Below, piece after piece: positions 1 through 8,804 of a stretch of DNA of 64,000 nt. The notes below the pieces were generated by a model. That model made no database searches and was not told the origin of the DNA. It saw only the letters and a program-made list of their open reading frames with translations. Source of the stretch: Lachnospiraceae bacterium AB2028 (GTDB lineage: Bacteria; Bacillota; Clostridia; Lachnospirales; Lachnospiraceae); the NCBI GenBank assembly GCA_000621425.1, contig JHYJ01000007.1, positions 124,001 to 188,000 on the forward strand, given 5' to 3'. A program made the position numbers and the translations under genes. Each line of letters begins with the position of its first letter. The stretch's first letter is position 1.

Positions 1-37
1 AAAACATAATTTCAAATTACTGATCCTTTTATACAGA

Positions 38-2473
38 TCACCACAGGTTCAGGTACAATCCGTTCATAAAGCCATTAAACCATACACGGTCTACTTTACT
101 TGCTATCTTATTTGAATCCTTTCCGTTGTAGTGATAAAGTTTTCCGTCTGACAGGTAGGTTACGTTCTTGATAGAGATATAATTGATCGAATCTTCAATA
201 TCACCAAGTTTCAGTTCCTTTTCACCCTTCTTGTTGTATATGGTTGCATTATCATCACTGTCAAACACAAGGGTCGCTCCATCATCAAAGATAACTCCGT
301 ATTCATAAAGCGATACGTCCTTCATGTACTTTTCGCATTCCTTACCGTCATAGACGAAGATATCAGCCGTTTCATCCGATTCGTTTCTGTTCTTGAGGTA
401 ATATACCTTATCAGCAGTCATCGCAGCTATACCTTCTGCTTCATCATCAAAGCCTGCATCCTGTACAAGTTTTGAACCATCAATATTGAAGAGATAGGTT
501 TCTTCCTCTTCCTCGTCACGGTTATTCTTAGTCATTACCTGTATAGCAGCCTTTCCATCCTTGAATGATATAGCCCAGTCACACAAACGTCCTTCCACTC
601 CAAGATCCTGACCGGCATCCGTACCTATAGCATAGTAAAGCTCACTATATCCCGAGTAAGTACCATATCCAAATCCCAATTCATCGGCAGCTTCGAATGC
701 AAACTCAATATCATCGATACTGATCTTTTCTACAGATGACATATCAGCTTCCTGATAAAAAGCAATCGCTTCATTGCCTTCATGCCAGGGAAGAGAAACT
801 GCCTGGCATTCAGGAACGATTACTTCCGATTCGCCATCCTTATAATAATTAAGCGATACAAAGGAAAGATCTACCTCATAGTCCTTTAATTCATCCCTTA
901 AATTCTTTCTGTCAGAAACTACATACCACTCTTCAATTGCATCATCATAGGCATCCTTAAGTTCCTCGTAAGCTTCCGTATCATATAAATAGAAAGTATC
1001 TTCAGATGCATCATAATAATATGTATTCTTATCATCCTCGTTATAAAGAGCGTAATAATAGTTATCCCCTATCAACGTACGGGAGCAGTAATTCAGTATA
1101 AAATCAACTCTTCCTTCATAGCGACCGCTGGTGGCCATTTCCTCATAATATGCACTAAAAGCACTTGCACAATCCACCTGCCTGAAAGCATCTTCCTGTG
1201 TAGGATATACCGGTTCTTCAAATGATGCATCATCGGATGCATAAGGATCATCTATAAAATCATAAAGAGAAGCGCTGGTCCCCAGAGTCTCAGTATAATA
1301 AAAACCGTCGGTAGAATGGATTGCTTCTGAACCCAAATGATCTGTTATCTCTTCCGGGGAACCACCTTTGTAGTCACATACATACAGGCCCGTATCTGTA
1401 TCGTTTACTGCCTTTCTGTAGTAAACCACATCTTCCATGGGAGCGCAGATAGATTCTACCTCCTCATCGACTTCCTTTGTTTTAAGTGTTGAAAGGTCCA
1501 GATAATTTATCGTGAAATTACCTTCCGAATCTTCATCCGATGTGTATATAGCCGCCTTGCCGCCCTCCGCAAGCGTGACAACGGAAACATCCTTTGCTAT
1601 CTCCTCGGATTTCTTTCCGTTGTAATAATACAGCCTTCCCTTCTGGTTAATGTACAACACATCGTTATTTGAAAGCAATGTTACATTCCATGAAGCAATG
1701 CCGTCATCAATCTCTTCCACAAGCTTTTCATTCTTGTTCTCATCTTTTCCAAGTTTGCTTACCTGCACACGGCAAAGAGTACCTTCATAGTCGTTATCAA
1801 GCTCACTGAAGAAATAGAGATACTTCTCATCATCCGTCCATGTGACAAGCCCTGCGGGCAGACCATATTCACCACTTACATCACTGCCGAGATCAAGCTC
1901 GCACACCTCAAGCGAATCAGGATTTTTCTTTGTTGTGTCTTTTACAACATAGAGAGTGTCATCACTCACATAAGCGGCAACTTTTGATGTCTTGCCTTTT
2001 CCCGCACCACCGGAAAATACAACTACAGCAACTACCACTACCAAAATCACAGCAACTACCGCTACAAGTCCACCAGCCACAAGACCTATTATTAAAGGAA
2101 GCTTGGATTTATTCTTTCCCTGATCCTGTGTTTTTCCGGCCTGCGAAGCAACATTCGTATTTGCAGGCTGAGCATTAACAGCTGTCGTCTGCACATTTGC
2201 TGTCTGTTCTACAGCCGATGCATCCGGAGTCTCTGTCTTTCCGGTATCGTCTACAGGCTCTTCTGTACTACCGATAGGATCCATATCCGGAGCATCGGTC
2301 CTTCCCGTTTCCTCCGGTTCCTCAGTTCTTCCAACACTATCCGGCTCAGATACTGCTGTTTTCCCTGCATCGCTTACAGTTGCCGATACATTGTCCGAGT
2401 TAACCTTACTTCCGCATTTTTTGCAAAACTGCGCATCATCAGGCATCTCAGCGCCACAATTCTTACAGATCAT
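38..2473 (-). CDS. Zinc-ribbon, single-pass membrane protein with repetitive extracellular domain
   Basis: 811 aa from ATG 2473, chosen because GAGGAGG lies just upstream and the protein then opens directly with a zinc ribbon (CKNC near residue 3, CKKC near 19). A Thr/Glu/Pro-rich low-complexity linker of about 100 residues follows, then one very hydrophobic segment (roughly 127-155, Val/Ala/Ile-rich). The outside part of about 650 residues has recurring beta-strand units of the type YxNGKxSxxIA with 'LYYYNGK' and 'LYHYNGK' variants, suggesting a beta-propeller-like fold. It is acidic and rich in Asp, Glu and Tyr. The zinc ribbon plus TM plus repeated-strand layout is common in Lachnospiraceae proteins of unknown role. 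Specific function not recognised; sensing or envelope scaffolding is conjecture. Confidence 0.8.
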   Translation of the reverse strand: MICKNCGAEMPDDAQFCKKCGSKVNSDNVSATVSDAGKTAVSEPDSVGRTEEPEETGRTDAPDMDPIGSTEEPVDDTGKTETPDASAVEQTANVQTTAVNAQPANTNVASQAGKTQDQGKNKSKLPLIIGLVAGGLVAVVAVILVVVVAVVVFSGGAGKGKTSKVAAYVSDDTLYVVKDTTKKNPDSLEVCELDLGSDVSGEYGLPAGLVTWTDDEKYLYFFSELDNDYEGTLCRVQVSKLGKDENKNEKLVEEIDDGIASWNVTLLSNNDVLYINQKGRLYYYNGKKSEEIAKDVSVVTLAEGGKAAIYTSDEDSEGNFTINYLDLSTLKTKEVDEEVESICAPMEDVVYYRKAVNDTDTGLYVCDYKGGSPEEITDHLGSEAIHSTDGFYYTETLGTSASLYDFIDDPYASDDASFEEPVYPTQEDAFRQVDCASAFSAYYEEMATSGRYEGRVDFILNYCSRTLIGDNYYYALYNEDDKNTYYYDASEDTFYLYDTEAYEELKDAYDDAIEEWYVVSDRKNLRDELKDYEVDLSFVSLNYYKDGESEVIVPECQAVSLPWHEGNEAIAFYQEADMSSVEKISIDDIEFAFEAADELGFGYGTYSGYSELYYAIGTDAGQDLGVEGRLCDWAISFKDGKAAIQVMTKNNRDEEEEETYLFNIDGSKLVQDAGFDDEAEGIAAMTADKVYYLKNRNESDETADIFVYDGKECEKYMKDVSLYEYGVIFDDGATLVFDSDDNATIYNKKGEKELKLGDIEDSINYISIKNVTYLSDGKLYHYNGKDSNKIASKVDRVWFNGFMNGLYLNLW

Positions 2474-2551
2474 AATGCACTCCTCCTCATATCTGTTCAG
2501 GCACAACTGTCCATACCCCGGCATGTCCTTCCAGCTGCGTCACCGCCTTTT

Positions 2552-2580
2552 ATTGTCTTATTTTATGATATAAAAGTCAA
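2552..2580 (-). promoter_or_regulatory. SigA-type promoter for the zinc-ribbon gene
   Basis: On the minus strand TTGACT (2580-2575) and GACAAT (2557-2552) are separated by 17 bases. They lie between the end of the glycosyltransferase gene (2587) and the zinc-ribbon start (2473). Matches to consensus are 5/6 and 4/6. Confidence 0.45.
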
Positions 2581-2586
2581 CTGATG

Positions 2587-4002
2587 TTATTTTATACAAT
2601 ATAGAAGATTGATCATCGGCATTATATTACAGATAACAATCCCGCCTACCGCACGCAGACAATAGAGCATTTCTAAACTTTTATCAGTTCCCGTATACCA
2701 GAAGTCAGTCTTACTTTCACCAAATCCTTCTGATACATTCTTCCTATCCGGATAGTAAGATACCAGCACCAGAATCAGCCATACGATAAACGCCGCAAAT
2801 GACAGAGTCCAAAAACCATAATACTGCGGGTTCTTCAGATACTCCGAAAACATATCTGCTAAAATAAGCGGCCTGCCTGCTAAAATTTTGTCTACAAGCA
2901 TGCCATCCATGCTGTCAAACACACCCCACGCCTCTACAAGGAATGCCACCATGACAGACATCTGTGCAAATGACTCCAGAACTATAGCCACAAAAAGATT
3001 CTTTTCCTTCTTTAATATCAGAAGAAGATAAAACGGAACAATATAAATTATCCAATAAGAATATGCATATACGCATGTCACCACAGCTGCTATGGCTGCC
3101 ACCAGAAAATATAAATACCACTCTGATTTTTTTTCTTTATCTGCATTGTCAGATCTTTTATAGTATGCAAACATGCATATCAATCCCATCACGAGAAAAA
3201 CCAACGGAATTTCTATACCACCTACCAGATTGACCCTACTCCTTGTAAGCTGGTCAAAAAAATTCCACATACGTGACTTTTGAAGCCCCACGCCTGCCGG
3301 ATCGCAGATTGAAAACGGAAGTTTTATCAGTATACTGACAGCAAAGGGCAGTGCAACAGATCCCATTATCTTAAATATATTTTTTTCTTTATATAAAATA
3401 ACCGGAAGGAAGAATATGGACGCAAAATCCTTGAACTGCACTGCAATAACCAGAAAAATCAGGAATTTCTTATAATCATCCTTTATCAGGAAATAAAGTG
3501 CAAGCAGCATGAAATTCAGGCCAATGCCGTCCATCTGCGAAGCATTTAACGCAGAAAGGATTGCCGGAGTAGCTGAAACAAACAGGAAGGGCAGTATCTC
3601 CGCCTTTTCATCAGAGATATTAATCTCCTTTGCAATTTTCTTTAAAATAATACCCGCCGTATATAAAGCTATAAGGTGGATGCTTTTTCCCCATACCCGG
3701 GCCCAGAAATAATCCAGTATATTTCCGCCGATGATTTTTTCTATTATAAATAAGGGCAATTGCCAGATTCCATAGAACACATTAAGAAGCATTCCATAAT
3801 TTGCCAGATGTATCATTTGTCCGGCATCCTTAGATTCCGCATTCAATGAATAATACTCGAAAAACCTTCCGGAAAATAAGGATTCCCACACATTCATTCC
3901 CTGTCTGATATTTGAGTTAACATCACTGTAATAAAAATTAAATAAAGTCAGGACAAGAAAAATTGATAAAACGATCCATTTGATGTATTTTTTCTTTTTC
4001 AT
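2587..4002 (-). CDS. Polytopic membrane protein, probable GT-C type glycosyltransferase
   Basis: 471 aa, start ATG 4002 preceded by GCAGGAG. The N-terminus is Lys-rich (MKKKK), followed by a TM helix, an extracellular loop, then about nine further hydrophobic segments spread to the C-terminus. The first loop carries acidic residues and the polar loops are short, which fits polyprenyl-phosphate-sugar-dependent GT-C enzymes (mannosyltransferase/PMT-like). I cannot point to a definitive motif. It lies 19 bp downstream of a GT2 gene in the same orientation, suggesting a shared role in envelope glycan or glycolipid assembly. An oligosaccharide transporter is the main alternative, but the large loop after TM1 favours GT-C. 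Confidence 0.65.
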   Translation of the reverse strand: MKKKKYIKWIVLSIFLVLTLFNFYYSDVNSNIRQGMNVWESLFSGRFFEYYSLNAESKDAGQMIHLANYGMLLNVFYGIWQLPLFIIEKIIGGNILDYFWARVWGKSIHLIALYTAGIILKKIAKEINISDEKAEILPFLFVSATPAILSALNASQMDGIGLNFMLLALYFLIKDDYKKFLIFLVIAVQFKDFASIFFLPVILYKEKNIFKIMGSVALPFAVSILIKLPFSICDPAGVGLQKSRMWNFFDQLTRSRVNLVGGIEIPLVFLVMGLICMFAYYKRSDNADKEKKSEWYLYFLVAAIAAVVTCVYAYSYWIIYIVPFYLLLILKKEKNLFVAIVLESFAQMSVMVAFLVEAWGVFDSMDGMLVDKILAGRPLILADMFSEYLKNPQYYGFWTLSFAAFIVWLILVLVSYYPDRKNVSEGFGESKTDFWYTGTDKSLEMLYCLRAVGGIVICNIMPMINLLYCIK

Positions 4003-4021
4003 AAATCAGTCTCCTGCAATA

Positions 4022-5050
4022 TCATTTTTTCCCGTAACGAAACCTACGATACATTTTTTTCAGATCATAGTAAAAAACAAAATACCCTGTGGACTTAAGC
4101 TGCATATCAACCCACTTTCTTTCTTCCGCATCTGTTTTCTCTATGTAATAGGGATTAGACCTAAAATCCGGAAAGCATTCAATCATTTCCTGTCCAAGGC
4201 TGCGTATAAAATTCTTATCCCGTTTTATATCGCTCTGCATATATGACAGCAGTGTTGTAATATAGAACATCCTTGCAAAAAGGTATTCCACTTCGTCATG
4301 ATATTCCACAAGTGCCCCGCTCTTTTCAGCATATTCCAGCATAATGCGCATGGCATGCATGCGGTCTTCACAGCCTTTGAGATTGATATGATGTGTCGTA
4401 GATCCCGGACGCTGGTAATAGAAATATTTTGCCTCCGGTATATGTTCATAATGTTTTATCCGCATCGCCAGTTCCAAAGCAACTGCGTTATCTTCATAGG
4501 CAATCTTTTCCGGGAATGCAAAGGGCTTTTCAAAAAAAATCTCCCTGGCATATATCTTGGTCACTACCGGACCGGTCTTCATTATAAACTGCCTTCTTTT
4601 CTCTTTATCAAAGATACCGGCAACAGACTCATCATTGCAAACTTCCCTGGCGGTAGGAACCATGGTCTGTTCGGATACCCTGCACAGGTCTATTCCTACA
4701 GCATCCGCATCGGTCTCTTCCGCCAATGCAACCATAGATTCAAAAGTATCTGATACAACCCAGTCATCCGCATCAAGGAAACCAATATATTTTCCCTTAG
4801 CGACAGCTAGTCCTAAGTTTCTGGCCCCACCCTGCCTGCGATTTTCCGGAGATGCAATAACAAATACTTTTTCCGGATATCTTTTTTCGTAATCCTTCAG
4901 TATCCCAAGTGAACCATCTGTGGATTTATCATCCACAGCAATGATCTCCATGTCATCAAGGGTCTGGGCAACAAGCGAATCCAGACAGTACTGAAGCGCA
5001 CCGTCTTTTTCCATATTGTATACGGGAACTATAACGCTTAATACCGGCAT
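4022..5050 (-). CDS. GT2-family glycosyltransferase
   Basis: 342 aa, ATG 5050 with GGAGGGGG upstream. The N-terminal 110 residues form a clear GT-A nucleotide-binding fold: VIVPVYNME near residue 8, DDKSTDGS near 41, GGARNLG near 76 and the metal-binding DADD near 95. The remainder is variable and ends in a basic tail (KKMYRRFRYGKK). There is no membrane segment, so it is cytosolic or peripheral. It sits between prfA and the membrane GT-C gene and probably adds a sugar to a cell-surface polymer. Donor and acceptor cannot be read from sequence. Confidence 0.85.
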   Translation of the reverse strand: MPVLSVIVPVYNMEKDGALQYCLDSLVAQTLDDMEIIAVDDKSTDGSLGILKDYEKRYPEKVFVIASPENRRQGGARNLGLAVAKGKYIGFLDADDWVVSDTFESMVALAEETDADAVGIDLCRVSEQTMVPTAREVCNDESVAGIFDKEKRRQFIMKTGPVVTKIYAREIFFEKPFAFPEKIAYEDNAVALELAMRIKHYEHIPEAKYFYYQRPGSTTHHINLKGCEDRMHAMRIMLEYAEKSGALVEYHDEVEYLFARMFYITTLLSYMQSDIKRDKNFIRSLGQEMIECFPDFRSNPYYIEKTDAEERKWVDMQLKSTGYFVFYYDLKKMYRRFRYGKK

Positions 5051-5094
5051 TTATGTGCCCCCTCCGATCACTCAGTTTCATGCTCAATATAAGA

Positions 5095-6174
5095 TCATTC
5101 GGTTTCGTTCATTTTGCTAAGCTTTGCCGCCTGGTCAGCCGCAATGCACGCATCTATAATTTCCTGGATGTCACCGTTAATCACTTTATCAAGCTTGTAA
5201 AGAGTCAGACCGATCCTATGATCCGTAACCCTTCCCTGGGGAAAATTATAAGTACGGATTTTCTCTGAACGGTCCCCTGTTCCGATCTGGCTGCGCCTCA
5301 GCTCTGCCTCAGCATCATGTCTCTGCTGCTGTTCCAGGTCATAGAGTTTTGCACGGAGCAGGTTAAAAGCTTTTTCCTTGTTCTGTATCTGGGACTTCTC
5401 CGTCTGGCTGTAGATAACAATACCTGTAGGATAGTGAGTCAGGCGCACAGCAGAGTCAGTTGTATTTACGCACTGTCCGCCGTTTCCGGATGCCCTCATG
5501 ACATCTATGCGGATATCTTTTTCTTCGATCTTTATATCAATATCCTCATCCACTTCAGGCATTACAGCTACGCTTATGGTAGAGGTATGAATTCGTCCGC
5601 CGCTTTCCGTTTCGGGCACACGCTGTACACGGTGCACGCCGCTCTCATATTTCATTACTGAATATGCGCCCTGGCCGGTAATGGTAAACTGCACTTCCTT
5701 CATACCGCCTATGCCGATCTCGTCCACATTTACAAGCTCCACTCTCCAGCGGCGCCCTTCCGCATAATGGACATACATTCTGTATATTTCAGCCGCAAAA
5801 AGCGCAGCCTCATCTCCGCCTGCACCGGCACGGATCTCCACAATGACATTCTTGTCATCATTGGGATCCTTAGGAAGAAGCAGAATCTTTAATTCCTGCT
5901 CCAGTGCCTCTATGCGCTTTTTTGCCTCAGCATGCTCTTCCTTAAGCATCTCACGCATGTCGGGATCTTTTTCCTCATCAAGAAGGACCAGCGCATCATC
6001 CCTGTCAGCTATGGCTTTCTTGTATTCCTTATAAGCTTCCACTAAAGGAGTCAGGTCACTCTGCTCCTTCATAAGCTTTTTGAATCTTTTCGGATCATCC
6101 GTAACACTGGGTTCCGATAATTCATTTAAAATTTCTTCAAACCTGCGGAGCAGATCTTCCAATTTGTCAAACAT
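5095..6174 (-). CDS. prfA: Peptide chain release factor 1
   Basis: 359 aa, the usual RF1 length, with GAGGAAGAG before ATG 6174. RF1 terminates translation at UAA and UAG. The stop-codon-recognising P-x-T tripeptide is present as Pro-Glu-Thr at 187-189, and the peptidyl-hydrolysis GGQ motif lies at 232-234 within [10 protein letters not shown]. The P-x-T form separates RF1 from RF2 (SPF), and RF2-type frameshift features are absent. It follows prmC by 30 bp; PrmC methylates the GGQ glutamine, so enzyme and substrate are encoded together. It is part of the rpmE-DUF1385-prmC-prfA operon typical of Clostridia. Confidence 0.98.
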   Translation of the reverse strand: MFDKLEDLLRRFEEILNELSEPSVTDDPKRFKKLMKEQSDLTPLVEAYKEYKKAIADRDDALVLLDEEKDPDMREMLKEEHAEAKKRIEALEQELKILLLPKDPNDDKNVIVEIRAGAGGDEAALFAAEIYRMYVHYAEGRRWRVELVNVDEIGIGGMKEVQFTITGQGAYSVMKYESGVHRVQRVPETESGGRIHTSTISVAVMPEVDEDIDIKIEEKDIRIDVMRASGNGGQCVNTTDSAVRLTHYPTGIVIYSQTEKSQIQNKEKAFNLLRAKLYDLEQQQRHDAEAELRRSQIGTGDRSEKIRTYNFPQGRVTDHRIGLTLYKLDKVINGDIQEIIDACIAADQAAKLSKMNETE

Positions 6175-6204
6175 TTCTCTTCCTCAATAATAATACAATA
6201 AATC

Positions 6205-7053
6205 CTATATGTGAGCCTTTACAACTCTCGGCAGGCCCGAATAATCATTTATGATCTCAGCATCCTTAAAGCCCTGCACCCGGAACATTTCCTTTACCTG
6301 CTCTCCCTGGTCAAAACCTATCTCCAGGTAGATCCTGCCGGCAGGGTTAAGATGATCCGAAGCTTTATTTATTATTCTTCGATAAAAATCAAGTCCGTCC
6401 TCCCCACCATCCAGAGCCAGCCTGGGATCATGATCCTTCACTTCGGGCATCAGCTCATCTATATCACTGCTTCTTATATATGGCGGGTTGGATGTGATAA
6501 CATCATATTTCTCATCTATGTTCTCAAAAAGATCCGAGCATATAAAGCGGGCATTGATACTATTTTTTTCAGCATTCCTTCCGGCAACTTTCAACGCTTC
6601 CCCGGATATATCCGTACCCGTACCGCGACTCTCATTTACATATTTTAATAAACTCAGGAGAATGCAGCCTGAACCGGTGCAAAGATCCAAAATAGAGGCT
6701 CCCACAGCCCCATCTTTCATAACTTCTTCGACCAGTATCTCCGTATCCTGACGTGGGACAAGAACGTTTCCGTTTACTTCGAATTCCATCCCCATAAAAC
6801 TCTGGATACCCGTAAGATGCTGTAGCGGAATATGGGATGATCTCTTTGATATCATTTCCAGATACAGACGTTCTTCATCTACAGTGAGCTCATATTCCGG
6901 ATGTGAAAATCTGCCGCCACGTTTTGTATTGCACACATGCATAAGCAGCAGCTCGGCGTCCATATCCGCATCGGCTATCCCCGATGTTTCAAGCTCATCT
7001 TTTCCCCTTTTGAATGCCGAGATATAATTCATGGGCTTAGTTTTTATCTTCAT
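6205..7053 (-). CDS. prmC: Release factor glutamine methyltransferase
   Basis: 282 aa. N5-glutamine methyltransferase that modifies the GGQ glutamine of release factors using SAM. The SAM-binding glycine loop DLCTGSGC is at 123-130 and the catalytic NPPY at 189-192. The helical N-terminal domain of about 90 residues matches the PrmC/HemK family, as does the length. The ATG at 7053 overlaps the end of the DUF1385 gene by 17 bp and follows GAGG with almost no spacing. An ATG at 7032 (Met8) is a possible alternative. Its position directly upstream of prfA supports the assignment. Confidence 0.96.
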   Translation of the reverse strand: MKIKTKPMNYISAFKRGKDELETSGIADADMDAELLLMHVCNTKRGGRFSHPEYELTVDEERLYLEMISKRSSHIPLQHLTGIQSFMGMEFEVNGNVLVPRQDTEILVEEVMKDGAVGASILDLCTGSGCILLSLLKYVNESRGTGTDISGEALKVAGRNAEKNSINARFICSDLFENIDEKYDVITSNPPYIRSSDIDELMPEVKDHDPRLALDGGEDGLDFYRRIINKASDHLNPAGRIYLEIGFDQGEQVKEMFRVQGFKDAEIINDYSGLPRVVKAHI

Positions 7054-8299
7054 CCTCAGGGAACATTAAAGGTCCCATCACATATGTATCATCCGATACT
7101 TCCTTATAATCAACAATGGTTATCTGATCGTCATACTCGTCTTCATCATAATCAATGTCATTAAAAATATCAGCATCGGGAACTATGCGTTCTTCTTCTG
7201 CCTGCGCCGCAACCAGCATTGCATCAGTGTCAGCGGTTATATCCTCACCGTATGCAGCAGTCTGCTCAGCCGCTACTGCTGATACTCCATCAGGCTCACT
7301 TATATTTTCTGATGCCGGCTGCTGCTCTGCTGCCGCCTCAAGCGGAGTTTCCTTTGTCTTTCTCTTGAAATGACGCTTTTCAAACTTCTGCCAGTTAAAT
7401 ACAGCCTCTACTGAAGCAATGGCAACCTCTATCATTTCATCATCAGGCTCCCTTGTAGTAAGACGCTGGAGCCACAGTCCCGGAGCGGATACTATATCCA
7501 AAAAAATACTATCTTTGGATCCCGCAAGCCGCAACAACTCATATGAAATTCCTGCCACCAGGGGTATCATCAACAGTCGGTAAATTATCCGCAGAGCCAC
7601 AGAATCAGTCCGTATAAAAAAGCATAGGATTATTCCTATCATCACTATAAGCAGCATAAAACTGGTACCGCATCTTTTGTGAAAACGAGTCGTTTTACGA
7701 ACATTTTTTACAGTAAGCGGCCGACCTGATTCAATGCAGTTTATGCACTTATGCTCCGCGCCATGATACTGGTACAAACGCCTGATATCCTTAGATAATG
7801 CAATGAGGCCAACATATAGCAGAAAAACAACGAGCCGGAGTACTCCCTCTGTCAGCAATATCAGTGACTGGTTTTCCACATATCTGCCTAAGAGTTCTGA
7901 TGCACCATAAGGAAGAAGCATAAAAAGCAACACCGCAAAAATAATGGAACAGAAAACCGTAAATCCCATCACGATATTTTCGGTGTTCTTTCCGAATACT
8001 TTCTTCAGCACTCTATCCAGCTTTGTCTCTTCCTCTTCCTCATAGAAGGATGACGAATATGAAAGCACATCCATTCCCAGCATAAGCGAGTCCACAAAAG
8101 ATATGACCCCCCTTATAAAAGGAATACGCCTTATGGTATCATGCGGATCATATTTCAGTTTTCTGCGCTTAACATCGATAGTACCGTCAGGCTTTCTCAC
8201 CGCAATGGCATAATACCTGCGGTTTCTCATCATTACGCCTTCAAGAACCGCTTCACCACCTATACCTGAATATACAGTTTTTCTCTTATTTTTTGCCAT
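7037..8299 (-). CDS. DUF1385 membrane protein (YqhQ-like)
   Basis: 420 aa from ATG 8299 (MAKNKRK, with GGGG six bases upstream). The reading frame stays open further upstream into the rpmE terminator, so that extension is unlikely to be translated. Family hallmarks are GGEAVLEGVMMR near the N-terminus, a tract YHGAEHKCIN, and FHKRCGTSF. About four TM helices occupy the middle. An acidic, Ala/Glu-rich C-terminal tail of some 110 residues follows and looks disordered. The biochemical role of DUF1385 is not established; the gene is conserved beside prmC/prfA in Clostridia and in the efp region of Bacillus. The long acidic tail appears to be a lineage-specific addition. Confidence 0.9.
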   Translation of the reverse strand: MAKNKRKTVYSGIGGEAVLEGVMMRNRRYYAIAVRKPDGTIDVKRRKLKYDPHDTIRRIPFIRGVISFVDSLMLGMDVLSYSSSFYEEEEETKLDRVLKKVFGKNTENIVMGFTVFCSIIFAVLLFMLLPYGASELLGRYVENQSLILLTEGVLRLVVFLLYVGLIALSKDIRRLYQYHGAEHKCINCIESGRPLTVKNVRKTTRFHKRCGTSFMLLIVMIGIILCFFIRTDSVALRIIYRLLMIPLVAGISYELLRLAGSKDSIFLDIVSAPGLWLQRLTTREPDDEMIEVAIASVEAVFNWQKFEKRHFKRKTKETPLEAAAEQQPASENISEPDGVSAVAAEQTAAYGEDITADTDAMLVAAQAEEERIVPDADIFNDIDYDEDEYDDQITIVDYKEVSDDTYVMGPLMFPEDEDKN

Positions 8300-8359
8300 A
8301 CACAACCCCATTCCCCGTAAATGTAATACATAACCGGGGACAATACTGTTTTTGCTATG

Positions 8360-8400
8360 CAATAAAACAAGGTTGAGGCAATCTCCCGATTGACTCAACC
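8360..8400 (-). terminator. Intrinsic terminator after rpmE
   Basis: On the minus strand GGTTGAG (8400-8394) pairs with CTCAACC (8377-8371), extended inward by CAATC/GATTG, and is followed by TTGTTTTATTG. It sits 21 bp past the rpmE stop and before the DUF1385 gene, so it probably tunes read-through rather than ending the operon completely. Confidence 0.8.
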
Positions 8401-8421
8401 TCAAAAATCAGTACGCAAAAA

Positions 8422-8628
8422 CTAGGCTTCCTTGATACCGTACTTTTTGTTGAACTTATCAACACGTCCGCGTGCAGTAGTAGCCTTCTGCTGACCTGTA
8501 TAAAACGGATGACACTTTGAGCAGATTTCCACGTGGATATCTTCCTTTGTGGAACCTGTTGTGAAAGTATTTCCGCAGTTACATGTTACTGTTGCCTGAT
8601 AATACTCAGGATGTATTCCTTCTCTCAT
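8422..8628 (-). CDS. rpmE: 50S ribosomal protein L31 (zinc-binding type)
   Basis: 68 aa, full length for the family. It opens MREGIHPEY, characteristic of L31, and keeps the zinc-binding cysteines (CNC near residue 16 and CSKC near 36), so it is the C+ type A form rather than the zinc-free paralogue. L31 bridges the ribosomal subunits at the central protuberance. AGAGGT precedes the ATG. It has its own promoter at 8700-8728 and a terminator immediately downstream, then the conserved DUF1385-prmC-prfA genes. Confidence 0.98.
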   Translation of the reverse strand: MREGIHPEYYQATVTCNCGNTFTTGSTKEDIHVEICSKCHPFYTGQQKATTARGRVDKFNKKYGIKEA

Positions 8629-8699
8629 AGTTCAATACCTCTTGTTCTTTCTTACAAAACCTCACCCATCCGATACGTCATTTACCGGACAGCTTGTTC

Positions 8700-8728
8700 A
8701 TAATAACATAGTGAAAATGATATTGCAA
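8700..8728 (-). promoter_or_regulatory. SigA-type promoter for rpmE operon
   Basis: Minus strand TTGCAA (8728-8723), 17-base AT-rich spacer, TATTAT (8705-8700). It gives a leader of about 65 bases before the rpmE ATG. Confidence 0.6.
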
Positions 8729-8804
8729 GTACATTTTTCGAGCCTGCAATTATGTAAACCCAGTATGTTTCAGGCCTTTTTACCCGTTCCCACACAAATA
8801 GCAC

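Noticed and set aside
8629-8700. Possible L31 or zinc-responsive leader upstream of rpmE
   Set aside because: The leader is only about 65 bases and I see no stable conserved fold or Zur-like palindrome.
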